Part shown: in pieces, positions 17,068-26,283 of the stretch
How the letters are laid out: the number at the start of each line of letters is the position of its first letter
How positions within the stretch are numbered: position 1 is the first letter of the stretch
Assembly: GCA_028279555.1 (NCBI GenBank)
Contig: JANQNO010000009.1
Span: 1-64,000, forward strand
Source: Sphingorhabdus sp.
Lineage (GTDB): Bacteria; Pseudomonadota; Alphaproteobacteria; Sphingomonadales; Sphingomonadaceae
Direction of reading: 5' to 3'
DNA length: 64,000 nt
Notes under the pieces: model-generated
The model's database searches: none
Told to the model about the DNA's origin: nothing
The model's input: the letters and a program-made list of their open reading frames with translations, nothing else
Made by a program: the position numbers and the translations under genes

Positions 17068-17568
17068 TCATTCCCTTTCTAGAATATTGTGCAGTTTGTT
17101 TCGTGCCAGGGAGAGGCGGCTTTTCACCGTCCCCGGCGGTATGTCGAGCGCGACTGACATTTCGGCAATTGTCAGCCCCTCCCGGTAAAAAAGCGCGAGC
17201 GCAGCTTGCTGGTCGGTAGGCAAACTCGCGATTGCTCCCTGTAGCGCGATGCGCGAATCCACATCTTCAGTTTCGGGCGGATTACCCGCTTCGAATTCGA
17301 GCGCTTCTGACAGATTTCGCCTTCGTTGCTGGCGCTTTATCCATCCGGCTGCCGTTCGCGTTACTATTCTGTATCCCCAGGGGAGAAACATGTGATCATC
17401 CTTCAATTTCGGCAGGCTGCGCATAATTTCTACCCAGGCCTGCTGCGTAATATCCCTCGCTGCTTCCTTGTCGCCGGTCAGGCGCCAGCCATGGGCGAGG
17501 AACCTGTCGTTGCATTTTTTGGCGAGAGCCTGCACCGCCTTGCGGTCGCCCAGCTTCGCGCCTGCCAC
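17068..17568 (-). CDS. ECF-type RNA polymerase sigma factor
   Basis: The 166-residue protein has sigma region 2 (RLTGDKEAARDITQQAWVEIMRS and WGYRIVTRTAAGWIK, about 30-80) and region 4 (SLPTDQQAALALFYREGLTIAEMSVALDIPPGTVKSRLSLAR, about 112-155). The start is uncertain. The GTG at 17568 gives MAGAKLG, but the frame upstream reads LHLAFLVAG, which family members share, and there is no ATG, GTG or TTG between the preceding stop and 17568. A CTG start is possible. It forms a unit with the membrane protein downstream. Confidence 0.86.
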   Translation of the reverse strand: MAGAKLGDRKAVQALAKKCNDRFLAHGWRLTGDKEAARDITQQAWVEIMRSLPKLKDDHMFLPWGYRIVTRTAAGWIKRQQRRRNLSEALEFEAGNPPETEDVDSRIALQGAIASLPTDQQAALALFYREGLTIAEMSVALDIPPGTVKSRLSLARNKLHNILERE

Positions 17569-17729
17569 CAGAAAGGCCAGATGCAGCTTTGTTTGGCTAA
17601 CCGGAGACTGCAGCTTTCTAACCTTTCTTTGGGCTTCTGCATGGTAAGTGCGCGTTTGCGCGCGATTGGTTCACTTGCACCATAAAAAAATTTGCCAACC
17701 GCTCGGCTTTATGGCGATAAAGATAGCTG

Positions 17730-18773
17730 ATGACCAATCCGCCCATCACCGAACTCAATGATCGCACGCGCACCATTTTCCGGATGGTGGTCGAAAGCTA
17801 CCTCGAGTCGGGCGTTCCGGTGGGTTCGCGCACCATCAGCAAATTCGAAGGTCTCAATCTTTCACCTGCCTCGATCCGCAATGTGATGCAGGATTTGGAG
17901 GAGCTTGGCCTGCTCGCCGCGCCGCATACCAGCGCAGGGCGGATGCCGACCGAGCAGGGGCTGAGGCTTTTCGTCGATGGCATGATGCAGGTTGCGGAGC
18001 CTTCCGAAGAGGAGCAACGCGCGATCCAGTCGCAGATCGAGGGCGATGGCCCGATCGAGGAAGCGCTGGAAGCGGCTACAGCGGCGCTTTCGGGTCTCTC
18101 CGCCTGCGCCGGCCTTGTTATGGTGCCGAACCGCGAGGCAAGGCTCAAGCAATTCAGTTTTGCGAGGATATCCGAGCGGCAGGCGCTGGCTATCTTGGTG
18201 GGCGAGGATGGCAGCGTGGAAAACCGGCTGGTCGATGTCGCGCCCTCGGTTTCGGAGAGCGCGCTTACCGAAGCAGCGAATTATGTGACCGGGCGTCTCT
18301 CCGGCCTGACGCTGGGCGAGGCGGTAGCGAGGCTGGATGCAGAAATACGCGCTGAAAAGGCTGCGCTCGACAAGGCCAGCGCTGAGCTGGTGCGCAAGGG
18401 TCTGGCCGTGTGGTCTCTCGATGCCAATGACCGGCCGGTGATGATCGTCAAGGGACAATCGAACCTGCTCGACGAAGCCGCCGCCGATGATCTCGACCGT
18501 GTGCGGCAGCTGCTCGACGAGCTGGAAAATAAGGAAGAGATCGCCCGTCTGGTCGATGGCGCGAGGGAAGCGCAATCAACGCGCATCTTTATCGGCAGCG
18601 AGAACAAGCTTTTCTCGCTTTCAGGCTCCTCCGTCATTGCTGCGCCCTATCATGAGGAGGGCGGCAAGGTCGTCGGCGTCGTTGGTGTGATTGGGCCGAC
18701 GCGGCTCAACTATGCGCGGATCGTGCCGATGGTCGATTTTACTGCACAGACGCTCTCGCGCTTGATGAAATGA
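17730..18773 (+). CDS. hrcA: Heat-inducible transcription repressor HrcA
   Basis: HrcA represses groE (and sometimes dnaK) operons through CIRCE elements. The 347 residues have the winged-helix start (TRTIFRMVVESYLESGVPVGSRTISK, SPASIRNVMQDLEELGLL, TSAGRMPTEQGLR). The C-terminal GAF-like domain ends GVIGPTRLNYARIVPMVDFTA. Full length. grpE follows 62 bases later. I found no CIRCE sequence near it, so its targets lie outside this window. Confidence 0.96.
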   Translation: MTNPPITELNDRTRTIFRMVVESYLESGVPVGSRTISKFEGLNLSPASIRNVMQDLEELGLLAAPHTSAGRMPTEQGLRLFVDGMMQVAEPSEEEQRAIQSQIEGDGPIEEALEAATAALSGLSACAGLVMVPNREARLKQFSFARISERQALAILVGEDGSVENRLVDVAPSVSESALTEAANYVTGRLSGLTLGEAVARLDAEIRAEKAALDKASAELVRKGLAVWSLDANDRPVMIVKGQSNLLDEAAADDLDRVRQLLDELENKEEIARLVDGAREAQSTRIFIGSENKLFSLSGSSVIAAPYHEEGGKVVGVVGVIGPTRLNYARIVPMVDFTAQTLSRLMK

Positions 18774-18835
18774 CAACAGCGCCTATATGCGCAGGCGTGG
18801 AAACGGCGTACGGCCTTAACGGGATTAGGGGCAAG

Positions 18836-19426
18836 ATGAACAACGACAACGACAACAAGGAAAGCCAGCTCGACGAAGAGGCACAGACGGAAATGGAAGG
18901 CGTGCCCGAGCATCTGAAAGAAGGAGAGGGCGGCAATGAGGATGAGATTTCCGCTGAAGATCACATAGCCGAGCTGGAATCCAAACTGGCCGAGGCGCAG
19001 CAGGAAATTCTCTATGCGCAGGCGGAAACCCAGAATGTCCGCCGCCGGATGGAAAAAGAAGCGGGCGATGCAAGGCAGTATGCTGCGACTGGCTTTGCCC
19101 GCGATATTCTCTCTGTTTCGGATAATCTTGCGCGCGCCCTTGAAGCCGTGCCCGAAGAAATAAAGAATGAAGAAAAATGGAAGGGCCTGATTACCGGTAT
19201 CGAGGCCACAAACCGGGAACTCGAAAACGTCTTTAGCAAACACGGCATCAGCCGCATTGCCGCGATGGGTTTGCCGCTCGATCCGAACCAGCATCAGGCG
19301 ATGGTCGAAGTGCCGACCGATGAATCGGAACCCGGAACCATCGTTCAGGAAATGCAGGCAGGCTATATGATCAAGGACCGGTTGCTCCGCCCCGCCATGG
19401 TGGGTGTTGCGAAGAAGCCGGAATAG
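18836..19426 (+). CDS. grpE: Nucleotide exchange factor GrpE
   Basis: GrpE releases ADP from DnaK. The 196-residue protein has an acidic disordered start and a long coiled coil (about 45-85, HIAELESKLAEAQQEILYAQAETQNVRRRMEKE). The beta domain ends in NQHQAMVEVPTDESEPGTIVQEMQAGYMIKDRLLRPAMVGVAK. I chose ATG 18836 (MNNDNDNKES); an upstream start at 18770 overlaps the end of hrcA and adds no conserved sequence. hrcA-grpE is a common alphaproteobacterial pair; dnaK-dnaJ lie 3 kb downstream. Confidence 0.96.
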   Translation: MNNDNDNKESQLDEEAQTEMEGVPEHLKEGEGGNEDEISAEDHIAELESKLAEAQQEILYAQAETQNVRRRMEKEAGDARQYAATGFARDILSVSDNLARALEAVPEEIKNEEKWKGLITGIEATNRELENVFSKHGISRIAAMGLPLDPNQHQAMVEVPTDESEPGTIVQEMQAGYMIKDRLLRPAMVGVAKKPE

Positions 19427-19436
19427 TCTGAATTTT

Positions 19437-19526
19437 TCGTCATCCTGAATTTATTTCAGGATAGCAGTCATCGCAGAATTGGATTTTCAATTGTTATCCC
19501 GCAACAAGTTCGGGATGACGATTGTC
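19437..19526. repeat. Two hairpin repeats between grpE and the MATE gene
   Basis: Units GTCATCCTGAATTTATTTCAGGATAGC (19437-19465) and TTATCCCGCAACAAGTTCGGGATGACG (19494-19520) form hairpins with GTCATC / GATGACG edges. They occupy most of the 126-base gap and may act as a weak terminator or mRNA-stabilising element for hrcA-grpE. Confidence 0.72.
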
Positions 19527-19552
19527 GTATGTTGCGCTAACGCGCCGCGGTT

Positions 19553-20941
19553 ATGGTAGCCGCGGCGACTCACAAGCAAAGACATCCATGGCGCCATGAA
19601 TTGCGCGCCACGCTTTCGCTTGCCTGGCCGCTGGTTCTGACCAACCTGTCCATGTCGCTCATCGGCGCGACCGATGTAGTCATGCTGGGCTGGCTGGGCG
19701 CAGAGCAGTTGGCCGCCGCGTCGCTCGGCTTCAACCTCGCCATGCTGGTGGCAATATTTTCCATGGGGCTGATAACGGCTTCATCGCCAATGATGGCCAC
19801 CGAGCTGGGGCGCAAGCCCAACAGCGTGCGCGACATAAGGCGAACCTTTCGTCAGTCGCTTTGGTCGGCGTTGATCATCTGCCTGCCCTTGTGGGTAGTG
19901 CTTTGGCATACCCAGCCGATCCTGCTCTTCTTCGGGCAAATCCCGGAGCTGGCTGAACAGGCGCAAAGCTATGTCCGCGCCTATATGTGGTCGATCCTGC
20001 CGTTTCTGTGGACGCTGGCCACGCGCAATTTCCTGTCTGCGCTGGAGCTGCCGATATGGTCCCTCGTCATCGGCGTACTAGGAGTCTTGGCCAATGCGCT
20101 TTTCAACTATGCGCTGATCTTCGGCAATTTCGGCATGCCGCGATTGGGTCTGGTTGGCGCAGGTATCGGCAGTATCCTGGCCAATAGCTGCATGTTTATC
20201 GGCATGGTGATCGTTATTCAGCTGCACCCGGTATTTCGGCGCTACCATTTGTTTGGCCGCTGGTGGCGGAGCGATTGGCCGCGGCTTGCCGAAATGTGGC
20301 GGCTGGGCATTCCGATCGCCGTGTCATTCGGCCTGGAAGGCGGTGTGTTTTCGGTTGCTGTAATGCTGATGGGGTTGATCAGCACGCAAGCGGTGGCAGC
20401 ACATGCGATAGCGCTGCAGATTGCCTCGGTGACATTCATGGTCCCCATGGGGCTGGGCCAGGCGGCAACGGTTCGCGTCGGTATCGGCTATGGCAGGCGT
20501 GACCGCGTAATGATCCACCGTGCGGGCTGGACCAGCTTCGTGCTGGGAACAGGCTTCATGACAGTTATGGCGCTCATCATTCTGACATTTCCGGGTGCGC
20601 TCATATCCATCTTTCTCGAACGCGACAGCGCAGAAAATATCGCGGTGGCGGCGCTTGCTGCACAATTCCTCATCGTGGCCGCTGCCTTCCAGATCGTGGA
20701 TGGCGCTCAGGTCGTGGGGCAGGGGATGCTGCGCGGGCTGCATGACACGCGGGTTCCCATGCTTTTTGCCGCATTTGGCTATTGGGTCATCGGAATCGGC
20801 GTTGGCTGGTGGCTGGCATTCGAGGCTGGCTGGGACGGCGTTGGCATCTGGACCGGGCTAGCCATCGGGCTTGGTATTGTAGCGATACTGATGCTGGTCC
20901 GCTGGCTGATGCGCGAGCGAATTGGGCTTTTGCCAAGCTAG
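19553..20941 (+). CDS. MATE-family multidrug efflux transporter
   Basis: This 462-residue protein has twelve hydrophobic segments in two similar halves, as in MATE (DinF/NorM) cation-coupled pumps. Recognisable stretches are SLAWPLVLTNLSMSLIGATDVVMLG at the start of the first half and GIPIAVSFGLEGGVFSVAVMLMG at the start of the second. Also present are the inter-half motifs QAVAAHAIALQI and VDGAQVVGQGMLRGLHDTRVP. Substrate unknown; typically cationic drugs exchanged for Na+ or H+ across the inner membrane. Nothing in the context refines this. Confidence 0.92.
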   Translation: MVAAATHKQRHPWRHELRATLSLAWPLVLTNLSMSLIGATDVVMLGWLGAEQLAAASLGFNLAMLVAIFSMGLITASSPMMATELGRKPNSVRDIRRTFRQSLWSALIICLPLWVVLWHTQPILLFFGQIPELAEQAQSYVRAYMWSILPFLWTLATRNFLSALELPIWSLVIGVLGVLANALFNYALIFGNFGMPRLGLVGAGIGSILANSCMFIGMVIVIQLHPVFRRYHLFGRWWRSDWPRLAEMWRLGIPIAVSFGLEGGVFSVAVMLMGLISTQAVAAHAIALQIASVTFMVPMGLGQAATVRVGIGYGRRDRVMIHRAGWTSFVLGTGFMTVMALIILTFPGALISIFLERDSAENIAVAALAAQFLIVAAAFQIVDGAQVVGQGMLRGLHDTRVPMLFAAFGYWVIGIGVGWWLAFEAGWDGVGIWTGLAIGLGIVAILMLVRWLMRERIGLLPS

Positions 20942-20954
20942 GATCCCTAGTAGC

Positions 20955-21419
20955 CTAAAAGGGAAGCACGCCTTCATATTGCTCAAGCGGCGGTGCGCCT
21001 GGGACCTTGGCCCCATTTTTGAGCAGGAAGATATGCTTTACGATCTCGGCCTGTTGCTCGATGCCATAGCGCTCCAGCTTCCAGCCCGGTTTCAAGCTAT
21101 AGTCATAGCGGCAAAAGGGATGACGAGCGATGGGCAGGAATATGCCCTTCTGATGCTGCCAGACATGCACCATCTCGTGAATAAAATGGCCCTGCAGAGC
21201 CAGGCTCTTGCTGCAAAAATCATCGCAAAAAAGGTTGCCCTTCGGGTGAAACCAGAGATGCCCGTCGGGTGCCATCGTCACCCGGCGCGGCTGAAACCAC
21301 CACCATTTGCGGTTGTGAACCCGTACGCGTTCATAATCGATCGCATCGCCAAAAATCCCGCGCGCCAAATCGCGTTCCCCTTCGGAGAGCGGACGTCCGG
21401 ATTTATGCGCGCCAAACAC
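20955..21419 (-). CDS. vgr-related zinc-protease-like protein
   Basis: This 154-residue protein carries HEMVHVWQHQ (about 101-110), an HExxH zinc-protease motif. A conserved Trp-rich part precedes it (RKWWWFQPRRVTMAPDGHLWFHP). It matches the family annotated in sphingomonads as vgr related protein; despite the name it is not a VgrG spike. The start is a GTG only 3 bases from the terminal CTAG of a mobile element, with an in-frame TAG two codons upstream. The native ribosome-binding site has therefore probably been replaced by element sequence. Confidence 0.7.
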   Translation of the reverse strand: MFGAHKSGRPLSEGERDLARGIFGDAIDYERVRVHNRKWWWFQPRRVTMAPDGHLWFHPKGNLFCDDFCSKSLALQGHFIHEMVHVWQHQKGIFLPIARHPFCRYDYSLKPGWKLERYGIEQQAEIVKHIFLLKNGAKVPGAPPLEQYEGVLPF

Positions 21420-21422
21420 AGC

Positions 21423-21692
21423 CTAGGGTCAGGATGCATTAACCGCATGAGACGTGGTGGCCTCGATGCGGGATGAAATGTCAGGAGAAACGCCGATGGC
21501 GGGGGCAATCCCCGTCAAGGCGCTTTGACGCAGCAGTTCGCCCGCATCAGGCCAACCTGCGGTCTTGGCCAATTTGATCCATGACTTTGTCTTTCGCTCG
21601 TCCAATAGCACCACTATTCTCCTCGCTCTTTCCTTGTCATGGCCCAAATTGTTCCAAGCCACGACCATGTGTTTAATGCATCCTGACCCTAG
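21423..21692. mobile_element. 270-bp MITE-like element with perfect 20-bp terminal inverted repeats
   Basis: The ends CTAGGGTCAGGATGCATTAA (21423-21442) and its exact inverse (21673-21692) bound the element. Similarity between the arms continues imperfectly for about 15 more bases. The interior shares long blocks with the 131-bp element at 26280-26410 (GATGCGGGATGAAATG and GCCGATGGCGGG), so the two are one family with an internal deletion in the shorter. A minus-strand frame (21429-21668, 79 codons) spans the interior but resembles no transposase I know. No direct repeat flanks it beyond CTAG itself. The right end supplies the TAG of the PCu(A)C gene. Confidence 0.82.
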
Positions 21693-22180
21693 AAGCCCTT
21701 TGCCTTGCGCTCATCAGGAATGCTGCCGTCGGCTTCCTGGACTACAGCATCGACCAAGATGCGGTCGCCGTTGGAGAAGGTGAACTCCACCTCCATTTCA
21801 CCAAGTCGTCTGGCCACCAGATTGATCCCCCACATCATCACATGTTTTCCGCCTTGCTTGAATTCGACCTTTTCACCCGCGGGGATGTCGACAGTATCGA
21901 GCTTCTGCATCGTCATCATTCCGTTTTCCATCTTGCTTTCGTGAATTTCAGAGCGCAGTGCCGAGGAAGAAAATGCACCTATCAGCTTCACATCATCGGG
22001 GCCGCCGTGAATGGTGAAATAGAGCGCGGAGGGGTTGTCATCGACAGGGCTGAGCGTGACAACTGCGTCACTCACTTTCAAGACCGGTGCCGGCCCGCAG
22101 GATGTCAGCAGAATGGCAGCCAGGGCCACGAACAGTAAAGTTGTGTATGATACTGGCCGGTGCACGCGGTTTTCCTCCAT
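21689..22180 (-). CDS. PCu(A)C-domain copper chaperone lipoprotein
   Basis: The 163-residue protein has a signal with lipobox LLTSC. The PCu(A)C domain follows: a His-x(3)-Met start (IHESKM), MMTMQKLD, IPAGEKVEFKQGGKHVMMWG with the His and Met ligands, and a beta tail. Such proteins bind Cu(I) in the periplasm and help load cytochrome oxidase. I start at the ATG at 22180; a reading from 22246 adds an unlikely N-terminus. The stop codon TAG is the terminal CTAG of the neighbouring mobile element, so the native C-terminus may have differed. Confidence 0.88.
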   Translation of the reverse strand: MEENRVHRPVSYTTLLFVALAAILLTSCGPAPVLKVSDAVVTLSPVDDNPSALYFTIHGGPDDVKLIGAFSSSALRSEIHESKMENGMMTMQKLDTVDIPAGEKVEFKQGGKHVMMWGINLVARRLGEMEVEFTFSNGDRILVDAVVQEADGSIPDERKAKGF

Positions 22181-22236
22181 TTTTTGTCCTGATTCAGGGC
22201 ATTCTTGCCATTTTCTTATATCTAGGGACCGCCAAG

Positions 22237-22266
22237 CCTTGTGCAAGGCAAATTGACACCTATATC
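22237..22266 (+). promoter_or_regulatory. Candidate heat-shock (sigma-32) promoter of dnaK
   Basis: CCTTGTG (22237-22243) and CCTATAT (22259-22265) are separated by 15 bases. This agrees with the alphaproteobacterial RpoH pattern (CTTG near -35 and CYTATnT near -10). It lies about 95 bases upstream of the dnaK start. No CIRCE repeat is present. Confidence 0.45.
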
Positions 22267-22361
22267 GCCCCTGACAGTTGGCTGTTTTGAGGGAAGCCGG
22301 TGCTGAAACAGCGCTGGCAGGAGGTGGCCAATTAGAGTTTTTTGATTGGGGTAGAAATCAT

Positions 22362-24284
22362 ATGGCTAAAGTTATTGGCATTGATCTGGGCACGACAAAC
22401 AGCTGCGTCGCAGTCATGGATGGCGGCAAGCCCAAGGTAATCGAAAATTCGGAAGGATCACGGACCACGCCATCGATCGTGGCATTTGCCAAGGATGGCG
22501 AGCGCCTGATCGGACAGCCTGCAAAGCGGCAGGCGGTTACCAACCCGGACAATACCATTTTTGCGGTGAAACGACTGATTGGCCGCCGCTTTGATGATCC
22601 GATGACAAAAAAGGACATCGAACTGGTTCCTTACAACATCGTCAAGGGAAAGAATGGTGATGCGTGGGTGGAAGCGGGCGGTGAGAAATATTCGCCATCG
22701 CAGATTTCTGCTTTCACGCTGCAGAAGATGAAAGAGACCGCGGAAGCCTATCTGGGCGAAACAGTGACGCAGGCCGTCATTACCGTTCCGGCCTATTTCA
22801 ATGATGCGCAGCGCCAGGCAACCAAGGATGCCGGTCAGATCGCGGGACTTGAAGTCTTGCGGATTATCAACGAACCGACCGCAGCAGCGCTTGCATACGG
22901 CCTGGATAAGGATGAAAATAAAACCATAGCCGTCTACGACCTTGGCGGTGGTACCTTCGATATCTCCATCCTCGAGGTTGGCGACGGCGTTTTCGAAGTG
23001 AAATCGACCAATGGCGACACATTCCTGGGCGGTGAAGATTTCGACAGCAAGCTGGTCGAATTTCTGGCCGAAGATTTCAAAAAGTCCGAAAGTATCGACC
23101 TGACGAAAGACAAGCTGGCGCTCCAGCGTCTGAAGGAAGCAGCCGAAAAGGCGAAAATCGAGTTGTCGTCCGCGCAGACGACCGAGGTTAATCTTCCCTT
23201 TATCACCGCCGACCAGAATGGCCCCAAGCATTTGGTCAAGAATATCAGCCGCAGCGATCTTGAGAAGCTGGTAGGCGATCTCATCAAGCGCACGCTTGAG
23301 CCCTGCAAGAAGGCGATTGCCGATGCAGGCATAAAATCCGAGGACATCCATGAGGTCGTGATGGTGGGCGGCATGACCCGCATGCCCAAAGTGCGCGATA
23401 CCGTGAAAGACTTTTTCGGAAAGGAACCGCATACCGGCGTGAATCCCGACGAGGTCGTTGCCATGGGCGCGGCCATTCAGGCAGGCGTTCTGCAAGGCGA
23501 CGTCAAGGACGTCCTTTTGCTCGACGTTACGCCATTGTCGCTCGGTATCGAAACGCTGGGCGGTGTGTTTACGCGTATGATTGACCGGAACACCACAATT
23601 CCGACCAAGAAGAGTCAGGTCTATTCGACTGCCGAGGATAACCAGAATGCGGTGACGATCCGCGTTTTCCAGGGCGAGCGCGAAATGGCGACCGACAACA
23701 AACTGCTCGGTAATTTCGACCTTGTCGGTATTCCGCCGGCGCCGCGCGGCGTTCCGCAAATCGAAGTGACCTTCGATATCGATGCGAATGGTCTTGTCAG
23801 CGTGACGGCAAAGGACAAGGGCACCGGCAAGGAACAGCAGATCAAGATCCAGGCGTCGGGCGGCCTGTCCGACGATGATATCGAGCAGATGGTCCAGGAT
23901 GCCGAAAAATTCGCCGAAGAAGACAAGCAGCGCCGTGAAGCAGCAGAAACGAAAAACAATGCCGAAAGCCTTGTTCACACGACCGAGAAGCAGCTCGAAG
24001 AGCATGGCGACAAGATCGAGGAAGCGCTCAAGAGCGATATCGAGAGCAAGCTCGGCGAACTGAAGACTGCGCTTGAAGGCGAAGATCTTGACGTGATGAA
24101 ATCGAAGTCCGAAGAGCTGGCGCAGGCAGCCATGCAGATGGGTCAGAAAATCTATGAGGCCGAGCAGGCGGCCGGTGGAGGAGATGCTGCGGCTGATGAC
24201 GCAGCAACCGAAGATGCCTCGAAGGATGAAGACGTTGTCGATGCGGAATTTTCCGAAGTCGAGGAAGACGAGAAGAAAGACTGA
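22362..24284 (+). CDS. dnaK: Molecular chaperone DnaK (Hsp70)
   Basis: An ATP-driven chaperone that works with DnaJ and GrpE. The 640-residue protein starts [18 protein letters not shown]. It shows the ATPase signatures [15 protein letters not shown] and [11 protein letters not shown], the linker [16 protein letters not shown], the substrate-binding domain (about 390-510), a helical lid and an acidic tail ending in EEDEKKD. The frame is open to 22278, but family similarity begins at 22362. dnaJ follows 60 bases on. Confidence 0.98.
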   Translation: MAKVIGIDLGTTNSCVAVMDGGKPKVIENSEGSRTTPSIVAFAKDGERLIGQPAKRQAVTNPDNTIFAVKRLIGRRFDDPMTKKDIELVPYNIVKGKNGDAWVEAGGEKYSPSQISAFTLQKMKETAEAYLGETVTQAVITVPAYFNDAQRQATKDAGQIAGLEVLRIINEPTAAALAYGLDKDENKTIAVYDLGGGTFDISILEVGDGVFEVKSTNGDTFLGGEDFDSKLVEFLAEDFKKSESIDLTKDKLALQRLKEAAEKAKIELSSAQTTEVNLPFITADQNGPKHLVKNISRSDLEKLVGDLIKRTLEPCKKAIADAGIKSEDIHEVVMVGGMTRMPKVRDTVKDFFGKEPHTGVNPDEVVAMGAAIQAGVLQGDVKDVLLLDVTPLSLGIETLGGVFTRMIDRNTTIPTKKSQVYSTAEDNQNAVTIRVFQGEREMATDNKLLGNFDLVGIPPAPRGVPQIEVTFDIDANGLVSVTAKDKGTGKEQQIKIQASGGLSDDDIEQMVQDAEKFAEEDKQRREAAETKNNAESLVHTTEKQLEEHGDKIEEALKSDIESKLGELKTALEGEDLDVMKSKSEELAQAAMQMGQKIYEAEQAAGGGDAAADDAATEDASKDEDVVDAEFSEVEEDEKKD

Positions 24285-24344
24285 GCATGACCTTGGGCCG
24301 CCGCTCTTCTGGTGTCGGCGGTCTTGGTCGCAGAAGGGTCAGTC

Positions 24345-25469
24345 ATGAGCCTTGATACCGACTATTATGAATTGCTTGGTGTTGACCGGTCGGCGGATGA
24401 ACGAACCCTGAAATCCGCCTATCGCAAGGTCGCGATGGAATGCCATCCCGATCGCAATCCAGGCGATGCCGAATCCGAGGCCAAGTTCAAGGCGGTGAGC
24501 GAAGCCTATGATGTGCTCAAGGACCCGCAAAAACGTGCAGCCTATGACCAATATGGCAAAGCCGCCTTTGAAAATGGCGGTATGGGTGGTGGCGGTGCCG
24601 CTGGTTTTGGCGATTTTGCCGATATCTTTGAGAGCTTCTTCGGTGAAGGTTTTGGTGGCGGCGGGCGTCAGAACGGTCCGGCACGCGGTGCCGATTTGCG
24701 CTATGATCTGGAAATCACGCTCGACGAAGCTTTCCATGGCAAATCAACCAGTATCACAATCGATGTCGCCGTTACCTGTGACAAATGTGGCGGTTCGGGC
24801 TCTGCATCGGACGCCGGAATGCGGATGTGCAACTTATGCGGCGGCACGGGCAAGGTGCGCGCGCAGCAAGGCTTTTTCGTTGTCGAGCGGACTTGCCCCA
24901 ACTGTCAGGGTCGCGGCCAGGTAATCAGCGATCCTTGCAGTAAATGCCACGGTGAAGGCCGCGTCGATGAACGCAAGACGATTTCGATAGATATTCCGCC
25001 CGGCGTTGATGAAGGTACGCGCATTCGCGTTGCGGGCAAAGGCGAAGCCGGGCCGAACGGAGCGGCGGCTGGCGATCTCTATATCTTTATTCACCTCAAG
25101 CGCCACAAGGTGTTTGAACGGGATGGAACCACGCTATTTTGCCGCGCTCCGATAAGCTTCTCAAAGGCCGCGTTGGGAGGCGAGATTGAAATTCCGGGCC
25201 TCGATGGCACCAAACATGCGATCAAAATCCCCGAAGGTATCCAGTCCGGAAAGCAAATCCGGCAGCGCGGTGCAGGAATGCCGGTTCTTCAGGGGCGTGG
25301 GAACGGCGATCTGGTCGTGCAGATTGATGTAGAAACGCCAACGCGCCTCAGCGCCAAACAGAAAGAAATATTACGCGAGTTTCAGGAGACAGAGACCGGC
25401 AAGGAGAGCCCGAACAGTGAGGGCTTTTTCGAACGCGTAAAAAGCATCTGGGACGAATTGACCGAATAG
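24345..25469 (+). CDS. dnaJ: Molecular chaperone DnaJ (Hsp40)
   Basis: The co-chaperone stimulates DnaK ATPase and delivers substrates. The 374 residues have a J domain with HPD at 34-36 and a Gly/Phe-rich linker (about 75-115). Four zinc repeats follow (CDKCGGSG, CNLCGGTG, CPNCQGRG, CSKCHGEG), then the C-terminal substrate domains. I start at ATG 24345 (MSLDTDYYELLGV). It forms an operon with dnaK. Confidence 0.98.
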   Translation: MSLDTDYYELLGVDRSADERTLKSAYRKVAMECHPDRNPGDAESEAKFKAVSEAYDVLKDPQKRAAYDQYGKAAFENGGMGGGGAAGFGDFADIFESFFGEGFGGGGRQNGPARGADLRYDLEITLDEAFHGKSTSITIDVAVTCDKCGGSGSASDAGMRMCNLCGGTGKVRAQQGFFVVERTCPNCQGRGQVISDPCSKCHGEGRVDERKTISIDIPPGVDEGTRIRVAGKGEAGPNGAAAGDLYIFIHLKRHKVFERDGTTLFCRAPISFSKAALGGEIEIPGLDGTKHAIKIPEGIQSGKQIRQRGAGMPVLQGRGNGDLVVQIDVETPTRLSAKQKEILREFQETETGKESPNSEGFFERVKSIWDELTE

Positions 25470-25523
25470 GGAGCTTGCTCAGCTTCGTCTATCACCGATG
25501 GGAAAGATTGACCGTCGCATTCG

Positions 25524-26159
25524 ATGCGATATGACGGTGGTGTGCTTCCATCATTGCTCATCATTGACGATTTTTTGTCGGATCCAATGGCAGCGCGTCA
25601 ACAGGCGTTGCAGGCTGTGTCAGACCTTGCCGAGAATAAGGGGAATTACCCCGGGCGCATTTCTGCAAGGCCGCTCGATATTCGCGGGCTGGAGACCTCG
25701 GTGGAGAAGCGAATTGGCGTTCCTGTTGCCCCGGCAGACAATACATCTCATGGCCATGTCCGCCTGACTCTCAAAGCGGACAGGGGGCGCAGCGGCGTAC
25801 ATATCGATCCTGCATTCTATTCGGGCATATTGTATCTGTCGCTGCCCAAACATTGTAAAGGCGGAACAGAATTCTTCCGGCATCGCAGGACCGGTCTGGA
25901 GAGCATACCTCGAGACATGGCAGCGATCCGGGCCGCGGGATATGACGATGTGAACAGACTGATCGAGGATGTGGTCAATCGTGACACGCTACATCCAGCC
26001 AAATGGGAAAGGGTAATGCGCGTCCCGATGCGTTTCAACCGCCTGATATTGTTTTCGCCCTGGCTGTTTCACAATAGCGGCGTTCCCTTCGGGACAACAC
26101 CAGAGAATGGCAGGCTGGTGCAACTTATGTTTTTTGCCCAAAAGCAGGTGCAGGGTTAA
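25524..26159 (+). CDS. DUF6445 protein, Fe(II)/2-oxoglutarate oxygenase-like
   Basis: The 211-residue protein begins with a short LLIIDDFLSDP segment, typical of small cupin-fold hydroxylases. The motif SGVHIDPAFYSGILYLSLP gives the HxD pair, and RFNRLILFSPWLFHNSG gives the distal His, matching the DUF6445 family. A 2-oxoglutarate-dependent hydroxylase activity is inferred from the fold. DUF6445 genes often accompany TonB receptors or tryptophan halogenase-like genes, but none is here. It is separated from dnaJ by 54 bases. Confidence 0.72.
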   Translation: MRYDGGVLPSLLIIDDFLSDPMAARQQALQAVSDLAENKGNYPGRISARPLDIRGLETSVEKRIGVPVAPADNTSHGHVRLTLKADRGRSGVHIDPAFYSGILYLSLPKHCKGGTEFFRHRRTGLESIPRDMAAIRAAGYDDVNRLIEDVVNRDTLHPAKWERVMRVPMRFNRLILFSPWLFHNSGVPFGTTPENGRLVQLMFFAQKQVQG

Positions 26160-26208
26160 CTTTGAAAAGCTGTATCCTCCATCTTGCAGCGGGGTGTCCG
26201 GGATGTAG

Positions 26209-26283
26209 ATGATGAAGGAATTTGCCTTTGTCGAAGCGGTTTACAAGAGCCTTGGACAAAGTCAGTCCGGGCAGGCGGACTAG
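26209..26283 (+). pseudogene. Short frame ended by a mobile-element CTAG
   Basis: A frame of 24 codons (MMKEFAFVEAVYKSLG...) reaches its TAG exactly in the left CTAG of the 131-bp element. Either it is the N-terminal remnant of a gene whose rest was lost, or it is chance. I do not recognise the sequence, and no ribosome-binding site is obvious. Confidence 0.25.

Noticed and set aside
17569-17729. CIRCE operator upstream of hrcA
   Set aside because: I looked for TTAGCACTC-N9-GAGTGCTAA here and before grpE and dnaK and did not find it.
20955-21419. Type VI VgrG spike, suggested by the family name
   Set aside because: The protein is 154 residues with an HExxH motif and has no gp27/gp5 domains.
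22458-24005. 515-codon open frame on the minus strand over dnaK
   Set aside because: It is the antisense of a highly conserved gene, has no family resemblance, and arises from codon bias in dnaK.
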